Assembly: GCF_017356015.1 (NCBI RefSeq)
Contig: NZ_JAFIQV010000054.1
Span: 1-40,927, forward strand
Source of the DNA: Azospirillum sp. SYSU D00513
Lineage (GTDB): Bacteria > Pseudomonadota > Alphaproteobacteria > Azospirillales > Azospirillaceae
DNA: 40,927 bases
Direction of reading: 5' to 3'
Part shown: piece by piece, positions 32,863-40,927 of the stretch
How positions within the stretch are numbered: position 1 is the stretch's first letter
Layout: each line of letters starts with the position of its first letter
The notes under the pieces: generated by a model
Databases searched by the model: none
Seen by the model: the letters and a program-made list of their open reading frames with translations, nothing else
What the model was told of the DNA's origin: nothing
Program-made: the position numbers and the translations under genes

Positions 32863-33194
32863 TCAGCATTCAATCGGATGCAGAACAATGGCTCGAAGGG
32901 GAAGTATAACCGACGAGCCTCGGACAAGCTGGGGTGGTTTAATGTGCCTGAGGTCATGGTTCCGTGCCACTGGACGAGCGTGACGGACCATGAGCATGGG
33001 GTGGTGGAAAAGGCGCAGCGCTGTTGTTCGGTTTTCCGGTCCGCTCGGATGGGAGTGGAAGCTGCCGCTGCCGCTGACCTGCACGCTTCGGAAACCCTCG
33101 CGCAGTACCTGTTGCTCAGGCCGATGGGCAAAGCTGAATTTGTGACAAACATCTTTTCTCCTCTCGCAGCCTGGTGCTGCTTGCGGGGGAGAAT

Positions 33195-33214
33195 CTCGGC
33201 CCTTCAGGGCCGAG
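33195..33214. terminator. Short strong hairpin
   Basis: CTCGGCCCT pairs with AGGGCCGAG around a two-base loop (TC). It lies in the gene-free stretch between the IS630 remnant and the next small gene. No T-run follows. Apart from this hairpin, 32863-33316 holds nothing I recognise. Confidence 0.4.
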
Positions 33215-33316
33215 AGATGTTAGGAGGCGACCCCGGTGCCTCAACCTTTTGGAAAAAATTAACGCCTTTTAGTCCATCCTGCGAGCCGCGATAATCTATG
33301 TGAGGGTTATAAAAGA

Positions 33317-33547
33317 ATGGCTTCAATCGGCCTTGTGCGTATCGAGCCTTTCGGTCCCGGGCAGTATCGGGTAACTTTGTCGATCGAGGGAAGTATCCTT
33401 GTTTTTGGCGATGGTATGCTCGGCGACCGAGCTAAGGTGTCGGTTGTTGTCGGCGCACGATCTTTGGACGAAGCTGTCGTGGAGGCACAGCGGGCATTAG
33501 GCAGCTTTGGAAAAGAGCTAGCAGAAAAATGTGCGCAACACATATGA
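33317..33547 (+). CDS. Hypothetical 76-aa protein
   Basis: Not recognised. It reads as a small alternating strand/helix protein (GQYRVTLSIEGSILVFGDGM, then a helix DEAVVEAQRALGSFGKELAE). The ribosome site is weak. The opposite strand is also open over the same span but its product is Ser/Pro/Thr-rich and less protein-like. Isolated, with no operon partner. Confidence 0.5.
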   Translation: MASIGLVRIEPFGPGQYRVTLSIEGSILVFGDGMLGDRAKVSVVVGARSLDEAVVEAQRALGSFGKELAEKCAQHI

Positions 33548-33653
33548 AGGGGTTGGAAATTATACTATGCTATGCTCGATGATCAAGTAGCAGGTGGCCC
33601 ATATAAAGTGGTCAGAGTCACAGCCCAAGTAAGTGCGAACGGGCGCTGTGCCG

Positions 33654-33956
33654 TCAGTTATCGTTAGCTGGGCGCCACGTAGAGGTGTCTAGCAAGATAT
33701 CTGAGAAGCTAACTGCTCCACAGTGTTCCTTGATGTCAGAGGATCTGTGCTCTTCTTGCGTGGTTTTGTCCAGAGCTACAGCGGTATGGTCGGAGTCAGC
33801 GTTTTTGTCGAGCCATTGTTTCAGTCTCAATGCGCTCCCTCGGGACATCCCGAATCCGATGACTCGTGCGGAGTGGCCAGAGCGCACTGTGGCAGTGTCG
33901 ACGACTGCCCAGGTGCTAGTTTCGGGGTTGACCCAAATTTGAAACCGGTCACTCAT
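33654..33956 (-). CDS. Hypothetical 100-aa protein
   Basis: Not recognised. It has a compact N-terminal part (FQIWVNPETSTWAVVDTATV) and ends in WRPANDN, a C-terminal ending often seen in small alphaproteobacterial proteins. No signal peptide or membrane segment. Stands alone. The gap 33957-34206 shows no gene. Confidence 0.55.
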   Translation of the reverse strand: MSDRFQIWVNPETSTWAVVDTATVRSGHSARVIGFGMSRGSALRLKQWLDKNADSDHTAVALDKTTQEEHRSSDIKEHCGAVSFSDILLDTSTWRPANDN

Positions 33957-34206
33957 ATTTGAAATCTATCGAATGGAAAAAACTTAGGCTATGGTTGAGA
34001 CAAATTGTTAAATGCGATTTCGCGTCTGTAACATGGCGCCGATCGGATTGAGGGGGCTGTCACTGTAGCCGACCGGGGTAGCCGCCCACAGTAGGGTGTG
34101 GCATGACGAGGGGATAAGGCGCGGCCTTAGTTCCCACTACTCCAAGGCTCCTTAAAAGCAGATAAGATCAGTTATGGAAAATAAACCCATCGTTAGGCGC
34201 GGAGGC

Positions 34207-34554
34207 CTACGCATCAACCGTGGCGGTAACCTCAGGTTTTGTCCAGCGGCCGTTGAGGTGTCCGCGCCAGTTTTGTGTCTTTCCAAGAGCTTCGGCCAGC
34301 AACGTGAACGTCTTCCAAGCCGCATGCACATCGGATTGATCCCGGTCCCGGCACCCGGTTTCGAGGTACCAGCGGATGTGCTTAACCTGCCACCGGGATG
34401 GGCCCACCTGCCACCGGCGCCAGATGACGTCTCCAGCCTCCGCAGCGCGGTCCAGATTGGACTGGGGGTCGGCCTCTGCCGGATGCTGGAGCAGGTACTC
34501 TTCCAAGATCTTGCGGGCATGTTCTGCGGCTTGGGCTTGGTTCGCAGGGTTCAT
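34207..34554 (-). CDS. Small protein with one W/H/R-rich domain
   Basis: 115 aa from ATG 34554, which has AGGAG seven bases upstream. Residues ~38-100 hold a distinctive module: VIWRRWQVGPSRWQVKHIRW, then YLETG, a helical stretch and LLAEALGKTQNW. The same module occurs twice in the protein at 37978-38640. I do not know a name for it. The conserved Trp, Pro, His and Arg residues suggest a small structural or binding fold. It is downstream of the propeller/RTX gene on the same strand, after a hairpin at 34620-34647, so it could be transcribed separately or by read-through. Confidence 0.75.
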   Translation of the reverse strand: MNPANQAQAAEHARKILEEYLLQHPAEADPQSNLDRAAEAGDVIWRRWQVGPSRWQVKHIRWYLETGCRDRDQSDVHAAWKTFTLLAEALGKTQNWRGHLNGRWTKPEVTATVDA

Positions 34555-34619
34555 GGGAGACTCCTATGCGTCCGAGAGCAGGGCTATGGTTGGTTCGGAC
34601 CATTGTCCGCATGTCAGGA

Positions 34620-34647
34620 ATGGACGCCGCTGATGAGCGGCGTCCAT
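34620..34647 (-). terminator. Terminator-like hairpin after the propeller/RTX gene
   Basis: A perfect 12-bp stem (ATGGACGCCGCT and complement) with a 4-base loop lies 8 bases beyond the stop of the 842-aa gene. No U-run follows on the minus strand. Confidence 0.55.
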
Positions 34648-34654
34648 CGAGCAA

Positions 34655-37183
34655 TCACACGACCCAGGCAGCGTCGAAGCTGGTAACGCCCTCCAGTGTC
34701 ACGGTCTGGCCGGCGCCCAGATCCAGCCGCACCCATCCGCTTGGAGCCATGGTGACGTTGTACGCCGCACCGTTGAGCGCGATCCTGTCGCCCTGCGCGG
34801 CGCTGAAGTCCATGATCGTGTCTGCGCCGCCACCGGAACGGACCAGGAAGGTATCCGCACCCAGGTTGCCCCAGAGCTGATCGTCGCCGAGATCGCCGCT
34901 CAGAAGATCGTTGTCCATGCCGCCGTACAGCGTGTCATTCCCAGCGCCGCCATACATCGTATCGGCGCCGGCGTTCCCGAACAGCGCGTCCTGACCGACG
35001 TTGCCATAGAGCGCGTCCGAACCGGCTCCACCGTTCAGAAGATCTTCACCCAGATCACCGCTCAGGCTGTCGTCACCGAGATCGCCGCCCAGGAGATCAT
35101 TGTCCCGGCCGCCGAAGACCGTATCCGCGTCAGCTCCGCCGAAGACGGTATCGGCACCGGCATTGCCATAGAGGACGTCCTGGCCGGCGTTGCCGTACAG
35201 CGAGTCTGAGCCGTCGTTGCCGGACAGTGCGTCTGCGCCCTGGCCGCCGAACACTGCGTCGTCGCCCTCACCGCCGCTGACCCAGTCGTCACCGTCGTCG
35301 CCGAACAGGCTATCGTTGCCCGCCGCCCCACTCAGGGTATCCGCACCCTGTCCGCCCGCGAGGGTATCGGCAGTGCTGGAACCAGCGAGGTTGTCGGGCA
35401 GAGACGTGCCCACCGGCGCAGGCGTTTGGGCCGGTTGCTCGACACTCGGGCTGGGGCTGGGGCTCGGAGCGGGCGGCGGGGGCGGCGGGGAGACCGGTGC
35501 GGCGACGTAGGAGATGATGCCGCCGGCCACGGAGAAGTTGGCAGTGCTGTACGTGCCGGTGAGGCTCACGCTCAGGTCTGCGCCGGCCTGCCCGTCCGTG
35601 TCGATCGCCAGCGTAGTGACGCCGCCAGCGTTGCTCACGTGCACGCCGTTCACGAGGCCGGTCCCATTGCCCGCTGCCACGGCGGTCAGCGAGCCGCCGG
35701 TCTTGATCTGATCTCCTGCGCCGAAGTCCGTGATGGTGTCGGTCCCCAGTCCAGAGCCGACGAAGTCGAAGGTATCGGCACCGTCGCCACCGGTGAGGCG
35801 ATCGTTCCCACCGTTGCCGATGAGGGAGTCGTTTCCGGCCCCGCCGATAAGGGTGTCCGCGCCAACTCCGCCGGTCAGGGTGTCATTGCCGCCCAGTCCA
35901 TCGACCAGATCGCCCGCTCCATACGACAACATGTGGTCGGCGTTCTCGGTTGCCGAGAGGCCGACGAGCATGATGTCGCTGAACCCGTTAGTATCTCCGG
36001 CCACCAGGTTGGAAGCCGCGGTTTCGTACACCGCGAACTTGCCGTCGCTGGTCATGGTCGGAAGCGAGCTTGCGCCATTGCTGGCAGCGCCGGCCTGCGA
36101 GACGCTCACCAGCGTGAGGCTGTTGGTCTGCCGGTCGACCAGGAAGAGGTCCTTGGCAGCGTTCGTGTCGCCAGCCACCAGATTGCTCGCGTCGGACTCG
36201 AACAGCACATAGCGGCCGTCAGACGAGATAGCCGACCGGAGGCTGTTACCATCCGCCTGGGCGCCATCACTCGCCTTGCTGATGAGCGTGGTCATGCCAG
36301 TCTGGGTGTCGCGCAGAAACACGTCGGATGCGTTGTTGGTATCGCCGGCGGAGAGGTTGGAGGCATGCGTGGCGAACAGCACATAACGACCATCGGCGGA
36401 GATTGCCGGGTCTACGACGTTCATATCGGCTTCCGAGCCATCGGACGCCAGGCTTACACGCGTGATCGCGGTGGACTGGGTGTCCCGAACGAACACGTCG
36501 GCGAAGGTGTTGTTGTCGCCCGGAACGAGATTGACGCCGTCGCTAGAGAAGGCGACGTAGCGGCCATTGCCTGAAATCGTCGGAGAATAGCTGCTCCCGA
36601 GCGACTGCGAACCATCACTCGCCACGTTCATGCGCGTGGTGGTATTGGTCTGGGTATCGCGAAGGAAAATGTCATAGCTTGCGTTCGTATCGCCCGCCAC
36701 CAGGTTGGTCGCGGTGCTGAAGAACGAAACGTAACGTCCATCGGCCGAAATCGCCGACGTCTGGCTGGACCCAGTGGCCTGAGAGCCGTCGGTTGCCACG
36801 CTGAGGCGCTCAATCGTGCCCGTCTGCATGTCCTTGCGGAACACATCGTCGGCGCCATTGGTGTCGCCGGCCACGAGGTTGGAGGCCGTGCTGTGGAAGA
36901 CGACGTAGCGGCCATCCGCGGAAATCTTCGGAGCATAGCTGTCGGCGTTGCCTTGGGTGCCATCGAACGCCGTGCTAACGAGCACGTTGGCCCCTGTGAC
37001 CGTATCGTGCCGGATGATGTCGCGTGCGCCAGGGGTATCCCCGGCCACGAGATTGGTGGAGTCGCTTACGAAGACTACGTAGCGGCCGTCGTCGGAAATG
37101 GACGGCGCGGTGTTGTGCCCGTTGGCCTGCGTACCGTCTGCGGCTTTGCTCACCTGGCGGGTGGTCGTTAGGTTCAGAGCCAT
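34655..37183 (-). CDS. Predicted secreted seven-repeat propeller / RTX calcium-binding protein
   Basis: 842 aa, no signal peptide. Residues ~27-410 carry seven repeats of 55-60 residues built on ISADGRYVVF and NLVAGDTNGADDVF, which suggests a seven-bladed TolB/PD40-like propeller. A short RTX block follows at ~425-470 (GGxGxD nonapeptides such as GGAGNDSLIGN), then DTITDFGAGDQI. A Pro/Ser linker lies at 564-590, and a long RTX block at ~600-785 ends in ADTFLVRSGGGADTIMDFS and a closing beta region. RTX proteins usually leave by type I secretion using an uncleaved C-terminal signal and fold on Ca2+ outside. No ABC transporter is adjacent. The role may be adhesion or matrix binding. Start ATG 37183 has AGAGGC upstream. 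Confidence 0.9.
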   Translation of the reverse strand: MALNLTTTRQVSKAADGTQANGHNTAPSISDDGRYVVFVSDSTNLVAGDTPGARDIIRHDTVTGANVLVSTAFDGTQGNADSYAPKISADGRYVVFHSTASNLVAGDTNGADDVFRKDMQTGTIERLSVATDGSQATGSSQTSAISADGRYVSFFSTATNLVAGDTNASYDIFLRDTQTNTTTRMNVASDGSQSLGSSYSPTISGNGRYVAFSSDGVNLVPGDNNTFADVFVRDTQSTAITRVSLASDGSEADMNVVDPAISADGRYVLFATHASNLSAGDTNNASDVFLRDTQTGMTTLISKASDGAQADGNSLRSAISSDGRYVLFESDASNLVAGDTNAAKDLFLVDRQTNSLTLVSVSQAGAASNGASSLPTMTSDGKFAVYETAASNLVAGDTNGFSDIMLVGLSATENADHMLSYGAGDLVDGLGGNDTLTGGVGADTLIGGAGNDSLIGNGGNDRLTGGDGADTFDFVGSGLGTDTITDFGAGDQIKTGGSLTAVAAGNGTGLVNGVHVSNAGGVTTLAIDTDGQAGADLSVSLTGTYSTANFSVAGGIISYVAAPVSPPPPPPAPSPSPSPSVEQPAQTPAPVGTSLPDNLAGSSTADTLAGGQGADTLSGAAGNDSLFGDDGDDWVSGGEGDDAVFGGQGADALSGNDGSDSLYGNAGQDVLYGNAGADTVFGGADADTVFGGRDNDLLGGDLGDDSLSGDLGEDLLNGGAGSDALYGNVGQDALFGNAGADTMYGGAGNDTLYGGMDNDLLSGDLGDDQLWGNLGADTFLVRSGGGADTIMDFSAAQGDRIALNGAAYNVTMAPSGWVRLDLGAGQTVTLEGVTSFDAAWVV

Positions 37184-37310
37184 TGCTTTCAGAGCCTCTA
37201 GATCAGAGTGAGTTCTATGGTTCGTCGCCGAGCATCGCTCTGGCGGCGTTGTTTGGTTCAGCGATGGGCGAGGTGGTTAGCGGGACTGGATCAGTGCGGC
37301 CGATCGGGCG

Positions 37311-37913
37311 TCAGCGGGTGGTGGAGACGAACTCCAGCACCTTGCCCACATGATCGTTGGCAGCGTGCTCATACGTGCGCACAGCGGCTTCCTGCTGATT
37401 GGCGACCCAGCTCGGATTGAGCGTGCTGAAACAGGAGGTTTCCGTCCGCTGCATGTCGATCTGCTTGGCTGCTATCGTCTGTCCGTTGCGGACGAGAGAA
37501 ACCTCACCAGCTGCATCGACGACATGGTCCATTTCCTTGCACGCAATGCCCATGGTCAGCACGCCGGTCGCGAGGTTGCGCCCGACATTGCTCTGGTTGT
37601 CGACGATGCCGTTTGTGGTGCGACCGCGCACGGAAACGCGAAGCTGAGTGTCCGCGTCAGCGGTCAGAACGTAGCCCGCCTTCTTGAAGCCGCTCTCTGC
37701 GATGGTCCTGTACTGGCTGGCCAGCAAGCTATCGGCGGGATAAGGTTTCCCAGTGTGATCCTGAGCCTCGACCAGCAGGCGAACCTTTTCACCCTGAGCC
37801 GAGACGGTCGGCTGCCCTTGGTACTCGGTCTGCAACGGGATAGGCGTTCCCGCGCAGGCGGAGATCAGCAGAGCGGCGGAGAGGCAGATTAGCTTCTTCA
37901 ACTTAGACCCCAT
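37311..37913 (-). CDS. Predicted lipoprotein, 200 aa
   Basis: A lipoprotein signal ends in the lipobox ISAC (KLICLSAALLISAC). The mature part has a strand-rich region (GEKVRLLVEAQDHTGKPYPA, then TQLRVSVRGRTTNGI), a short glycine-containing hydrophobic stretch (NLATGVLTMGIAC), and a C-terminal helix. I do not recognise a family. It precedes the propeller/RTX gene on the same strand with a 127-bp gap, so it could be its envelope partner. Start ATG 37911-37913. Confidence 0.75.
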   Translation of the reverse strand: MGSKLKKLICLSAALLISACAGTPIPLQTEYQGQPTVSAQGEKVRLLVEAQDHTGKPYPADSLLASQYRTIAESGFKKAGYVLTADADTQLRVSVRGRTTNGIVDNQSNVGRNLATGVLTMGIACKEMDHVVDAAGEVSLVRNGQTIAAKQIDMQRTETSCFSTLNPSWVANQQEAAVRTYEHAANDHVGKVLEFVSTTR

Positions 37914-37974
37914 ATCGCTAGGGTGGATGGCTTCTAATAACTCGCTATTTCGAGTGAGTATAGGCTAGTTCTTT

Positions 37975-38640
37975 TCAGAATGCACGTACATTTGAGCGAG
38001 ACAGCGAGGAAAACTGAGCGATGTTCCAGGCTCGCCAGCGGCCCAATCGTGAGCCAAGTCGTTGTATTGCCTGGATATACGCTGAACGGTCGCTATCCGG
38101 TAGTGCGTCGGCAGCGGTTTCGAAAAACCACCGGATGTGGTTTGCCTGCCACTGATCGGGGGATAGATTGAACTTTAGCCAAATACAGCGTGCGATCTCG
38201 CCAGCAGCGAAGGTGTGTACCGCCACTCCGGGGGCACCAGGACATTCGCCTTGCTGCACAAGAAGCTCGGCATCCTCCCGCGCCATGCCTTCACTCGATG
38301 ACGCTTCCCCCCTGCCCTGCTCCAACTCCACCGCTTCCCACCGGATCTTTCGTTCCCACGCGGCCCAGCGGCCGAGAGCCTCTCCAACGATCCGCCCCGT
38401 AGCGTAGTAGGCCTGTCGGTCCAGTGCGGACAGGTCCTGTGTCGCCTCGGTGAGAAACCAGCGCAGGTGTTTGGCCTCCCAGCCGAACGGCCCGACGTCG
38501 TAGCGATGCCAGATGCAGGCTGCCATCTCGCCGGCCAGGAACAAGTGCGTGTCAGCATCGGACGGACGACGGCGGTGGAAGGTCCCTCGCAAGAGAGCGG
38601 TGACTTGCCCGCGGGCGTGATCTTGGCTCTGAACCGGCAT
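37975..38640 (-). CDS. Protein with tandem W/H/R-rich domains
   Basis: 221 aa from ATG 38640, with GGAGGAGC upstream; an open frame to 38670 is less likely. It is a clear internal duplication: residues ~35-98 (CIWHRYDVGPFGWEAKHLRW, FLTEATQDL, GEALGRWAAW) and ~145-208 (CIWLKFNLSPDQWQANHIRW, FFETAADAL, GSRLGRWRAW). The invariant core is IW, then P-x2-W-x2-K/N-H-x-RW, with LGRW-x-AW at the end. It shares this domain with the 115-aa protein at 34207-34554, on the other side of the propeller/RTX and lipoprotein genes. No signal or membrane segment. Function unknown. Confidence 0.8.
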   Translation of the reverse strand: MPVQSQDHARGQVTALLRGTFHRRRPSDADTHLFLAGEMAACIWHRYDVGPFGWEAKHLRWFLTEATQDLSALDRQAYYATGRIVGEALGRWAAWERKIRWEAVELEQGRGEASSSEGMAREDAELLVQQGECPGAPGVAVHTFAAGEIARCIWLKFNLSPDQWQANHIRWFFETAADALPDSDRSAYIQAIQRLGSRLGRWRAWNIAQFSSLSRSNVRAF

Positions 38641-38810
38641 GGCAGATGCTCCTCCGTGGCTCTGCCGCATACGGTAAGCCGAAGGGCGCTGCCCGCGCGG
38701 CGTCGATAAATTGCGGGGCTGCGCATCTTTCTGCAGGAAATTGAGCGGCTGAACAGCGCGGCCCTCGTGATCGCGCTGTTCCAGCCTTTGTTGGGATTAT
38801 AGGCGCTCTA

Positions 38811-40355
38811 TCAGCAAGAGCCACCGTCCCAGCGGACACATGTGAACGGCCGGGAGGCGTAGAAGGGCGCGCTCTTCTGGGCGGCTGCCGGGTCAGCCTG
38901 GCAGAGCGGATCATAGTTTGTCGGACGAGCGGCGCCGGTGCAGAAGGCATCATAGTCGGCCTGGGTGCAGCTGCTGCTGATCCGGTACTGGTTGTTGCAG
39001 GCGTAGTGGCGGTCGCTCCACCAGTAGTCACACATCACAGGCTCTTCGGGCCGGATGCACACAACAGCCCGACGTTGGCCTGCATGGACAACCCACTGAT
39101 TGCGAGAAATATAGCCGATGTTCGTCCAGGTGTAGGGCGACTCCTTGGACATCACTGAGTTGTTCGTGCCCCAAAAGCGCTCGTTTTGACGGACAACGCC
39201 ACCATGGGTGCGAAGCGACACGAACCATTCACGCTCGGTAAAGCAGTCGATGCCGTCTCTGTTGCACTGACGGGAGACGTAAGGCGGATCTCCCAGGCCG
39301 GCATTCCGGCAATCGGAGTGGCTCACGACCCCGCGCACGCTGCCGATGCACTGGTACTCCTGCGTTTGAGTGCCGCCCGACGGCGAGCAGGACGCGCTAC
39401 ATCCGCCCCACGCTGAGGCCTGCCAGCGGAAGGTCTCGAAGCCGGTTGCGGTGCCAGCCAGCTGTTGGGACGCGGACACCGTGCCATAGACGGGGTGCGT
39501 CGGTGACGAGGCGGTCATCGTGGCCGACATAGCACCGTCCTGCCAGGCTTTCGCCCTTACGGCAACCTCACAGGTCTGTCCTGGACCGAGGACCGTGCCG
39601 GAGCAGGCGTCCCGTCCGGGCACGACCTCGAAGTTGCCGCTGGAGAACGAGATCGCCATTGGAGTAGTCGGGAACTCCGTGCTGGTGTTGCTGGCCGTGA
39701 ACGTCACGGGGGTTGAATAGCCCATGGTGCCGGGGCCGGCGCTCGGGCCGTTGACGTGCATGGTACCGGGATTTCCAGACTTAACCTGCAGGGTCAGGCG
39801 CAACGGGTCGAACTGGGCGCCTCGGCCGGAAAGCGGCACCTCGAACTTGTAGTCGCCGCTGGACAGAAGCAGCGTGCCCTTGAGCGGGCCGAACCAGCTT
39901 GCCCGTGGCTGAATCGTGATCTGGCAAGTGCTCCCAGCAGCGCCCGGCGCTGCGAGGCGCACTCCGGTGCAGCTGTCCGAGATCACCGTGAAGTGCTCGG
40001 CACCCTCGCTGATCTCAGCCGACAGCTGGTCGATCATGAACATCGGTAACGGTGCCGCCGACCCGATGGTTTGCCCGTCTGCGGTGGTGAGGCTGAGCGT
40101 CGTCGCGGCGCTCGGCATCCCGTCGATCGAGATCACCAGATCCCGGAAGTCATCAATCGTGACGGCGCTGCCGGTCACGACCTGATCCGGCTTGGGAGCG
40201 GCTGGGCTGAAAACGCTGGGGTAGGTTGTTCCTGCGGGTTCGGTAGCCACTCCGGCGCCCTTGATCCGAAGCTCGATGCTCGCCGTATCGGCAGCCCAGG
40301 ATGCGGGCGACAGCACAACGGTGGACAGCAACAGGCCGGCAAGAAAACGCTTCAT
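38811..40355 (-). CDS. Exported protein with thrombospondin type 1-like module
   Basis: 514 aa from ATG 40355 (GGAGGA upstream) with a Sec signal (FLAGLLLSTVVLSPASW-AA). Two Ig-like ASH/choice-of-anchor repeats follow at ~113-180 (SDSCTGVRLAAPGAAGSTCQ) and ~215-305 (ACSGTVLGPGQTCEVAVRAK). A TSP1-like module at ~309-367 has FRWQASAWGGCSASC, GGTQTQEYQC, and a C-terminal RQCN. A Cys-rich tail of ~145 residues ends FTCVRWDGGSC. TSP1 modules are mainly animal and apicomplexan adhesion domains, so a bacterial surface or secreted adhesive role is inferred. Many paired Cys fit an oxidising environment. Confidence 0.8.
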   Translation of the reverse strand: MKRFLAGLLLSTVVLSPASWAADTASIELRIKGAGVATEPAGTTYPSVFSPAAPKPDQVVTGSAVTIDDFRDLVISIDGMPSAATTLSLTTADGQTIGSAAPLPMFMIDQLSAEISEGAEHFTVISDSCTGVRLAAPGAAGSTCQITIQPRASWFGPLKGTLLLSSGDYKFEVPLSGRGAQFDPLRLTLQVKSGNPGTMHVNGPSAGPGTMGYSTPVTFTASNTSTEFPTTPMAISFSSGNFEVVPGRDACSGTVLGPGQTCEVAVRAKAWQDGAMSATMTASSPTHPVYGTVSASQQLAGTATGFETFRWQASAWGGCSASCSPSGGTQTQEYQCIGSVRGVVSHSDCRNAGLGDPPYVSRQCNRDGIDCFTEREWFVSLRTHGGVVRQNERFWGTNNSVMSKESPYTWTNIGYISRNQWVVHAGQRRAVVCIRPEEPVMCDYWWSDRHYACNNQYRISSSCTQADYDAFCTGAARPTNYDPLCQADPAAAQKSAPFYASRPFTCVRWDGGSC

Positions 40356-40701
40356 CCATATCCTCCAACGCCGCAACGGGCATCCCGGTTCTGCAGCGGG
40401 TTAGCGGGTCCGATCGAATACGGTGCTCCGCCCACACACTAGGCCAGGGGGATTTGGCCTCGCGCTGGGGATAGATGACGCCAAAACGCATCATTCAGCA
40501 GGTTTTTGCCCATTCGGAGCTTGGAAGTGGCCTTGCCCAGCATGAGATAGCGGAGCCGCGAGTCTGTGTGCGACCTGAGGCTCAATCCAATGACAAGGTC
40601 GAAAGTCCTGCCCGCCTTCTAAACGCTTCAGACGCTTCGTGCAGGTCCGTATCCGAGCCTAAGGAGGTGCTCAGACGCCAAGCCAGGCGCAAGCAGGACT
40701 A
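40356..40701. other. Gene-free stretch
   Basis: No gene, hairpin or repeat I can support. It should contain the promoter of the minus-strand exported protein near 40400. The right border is the end of the IS5-like element. Confidence 0.5.
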
Positions 40702-40715
40702 GGGTCTGTTGACAT

Positions 40716-40927
40716 TCATCGTGTGTTCAGAACGGCAGCAGCGAGGTGAATGGCGGCGGCAAAACCGGCGTCGGTTTTGTCGTAGCGGGTGGCGATCCGC
40801 CGGAACTCTTTGATCTTGCAGAAGAAGTTCTCAATCAGGTGGCGCCACTTATACATCTCGCTGTCATGAGGGATGCAGGTGGAGCGGTCGGCTTTTGAGG
40901 GAATGACGGCGAGGGCGCCGCGTTCAG
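40716..40927 (-). CDS. IS5-family transposase, C-terminal end (runs off the window)
   Basis: The last 69 codons read GALAVIPSKADRSTCIPHDS, then YKWRHLIENFFCKIKEFRRI and ATRYDKTDAGFAAAIHLAA, stopping at TGA 40716-40718. HLIENFFCKIKEFRRIATRYDK carries the catalytic Glu region typical of IS5-family transposases. The element's end is probably at 40702 (GGGTCTGTTGACATT). The upstream part lies outside the window. Confidence 0.88.
   Translation of the reverse strand, partial: ERGALAVIPSKADRSTCIPHDSEMYKWRHLIENFFCKIKEFRRIATRYDKTDAGFAAAIHLAAAVLNTR

Noticed and set aside
32289..33152. A 287-aa minus-strand protein
   Set aside because: Only the middle part is transposase-like, and the tail is the antisense of the other IS630 half; treated as a pseudogene.
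35426..36574. Long plus-strand frame opposite the propeller/RTX gene
   Set aside because: Antisense shadow of a highly repetitive gene.
34655..37183. CRISPR-like array in the repetitive 34.9-37.1 kb DNA
   Set aside because: The periodicity is codon-level RTX and propeller repeats in one open frame, with no repeat-spacer structure.

Overview
The window is GC-rich alphaproteobacterial DNA. Gene content (single-domain CheY paralogues, rod-binding FlgJ without a muramidase domain, CheZ beside an OmpR-type regulator, IS5/IS66/IS256/IS630/IS6-like debris) best fits Azospirillum or another Rhodospirillales member, perhaps a plasmid or chromid. That taxonomic call is inference; there is no rRNA, tRNA or replication gene to anchor it.

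Region 1 (1-11.8 kb) is accessory. It holds the 5' end of an IS5-like transposase, three stand-alone receiver proteins, a two-gene small-ORF pair, and a HipA-type kinase fragment cut at its 5' end by a ~215-bp MITE. Next come a soluble PAS-type chemoreceptor bracketed by two inverted ~100-bp MITEs, a membrane chemoreceptor, an IS256-family element abutting an IS66 tnpC remnant, and a membrane GGDEF protein. A third copy of the ~100-bp MITE marks the border with region 2.

Region 2 (11.8-31.9 kb) is a flagellar export and basal-body cluster in several operons. flgI-flgJ-(flgN-like) is on the minus strand, flhA-fliR-flhB on plus, a large periplasmic TPR/peptidoglycan-binding protein on minus, flgF-flgG-flgA-flgH-(FliL-like) on plus, and fliI on minus. 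The right flank, on plus, has a divergent RpoD-like sigma factor, an unknown 240-aa protein, an OmpR-type regulator with a degenerate receiver, and cheZ. Together these give the export gate, export ATPase, rod, P- and L-rings, a candidate transcription control module and a chemotaxis phosphatase. Filament, hook, motor and core che genes are not in the window.

Region 3 (31.9-40.9 kb) begins with a scrambled IS630 pair and two small hypotheticals. A minus-strand set of surface or secreted proteins follows: an 842-aa predicted beta-propeller/RTX protein, a lipoprotein, and a 514-aa exported protein with a thrombospondin type 1-like module. Two cytoplasmic proteins that flank the propeller/RTX gene share an unnamed Trp/His/Arg-rich domain, three copies in all. 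This is the best candidate for an undescribed system. The window ends in the 3' end of another IS5-family transposase.
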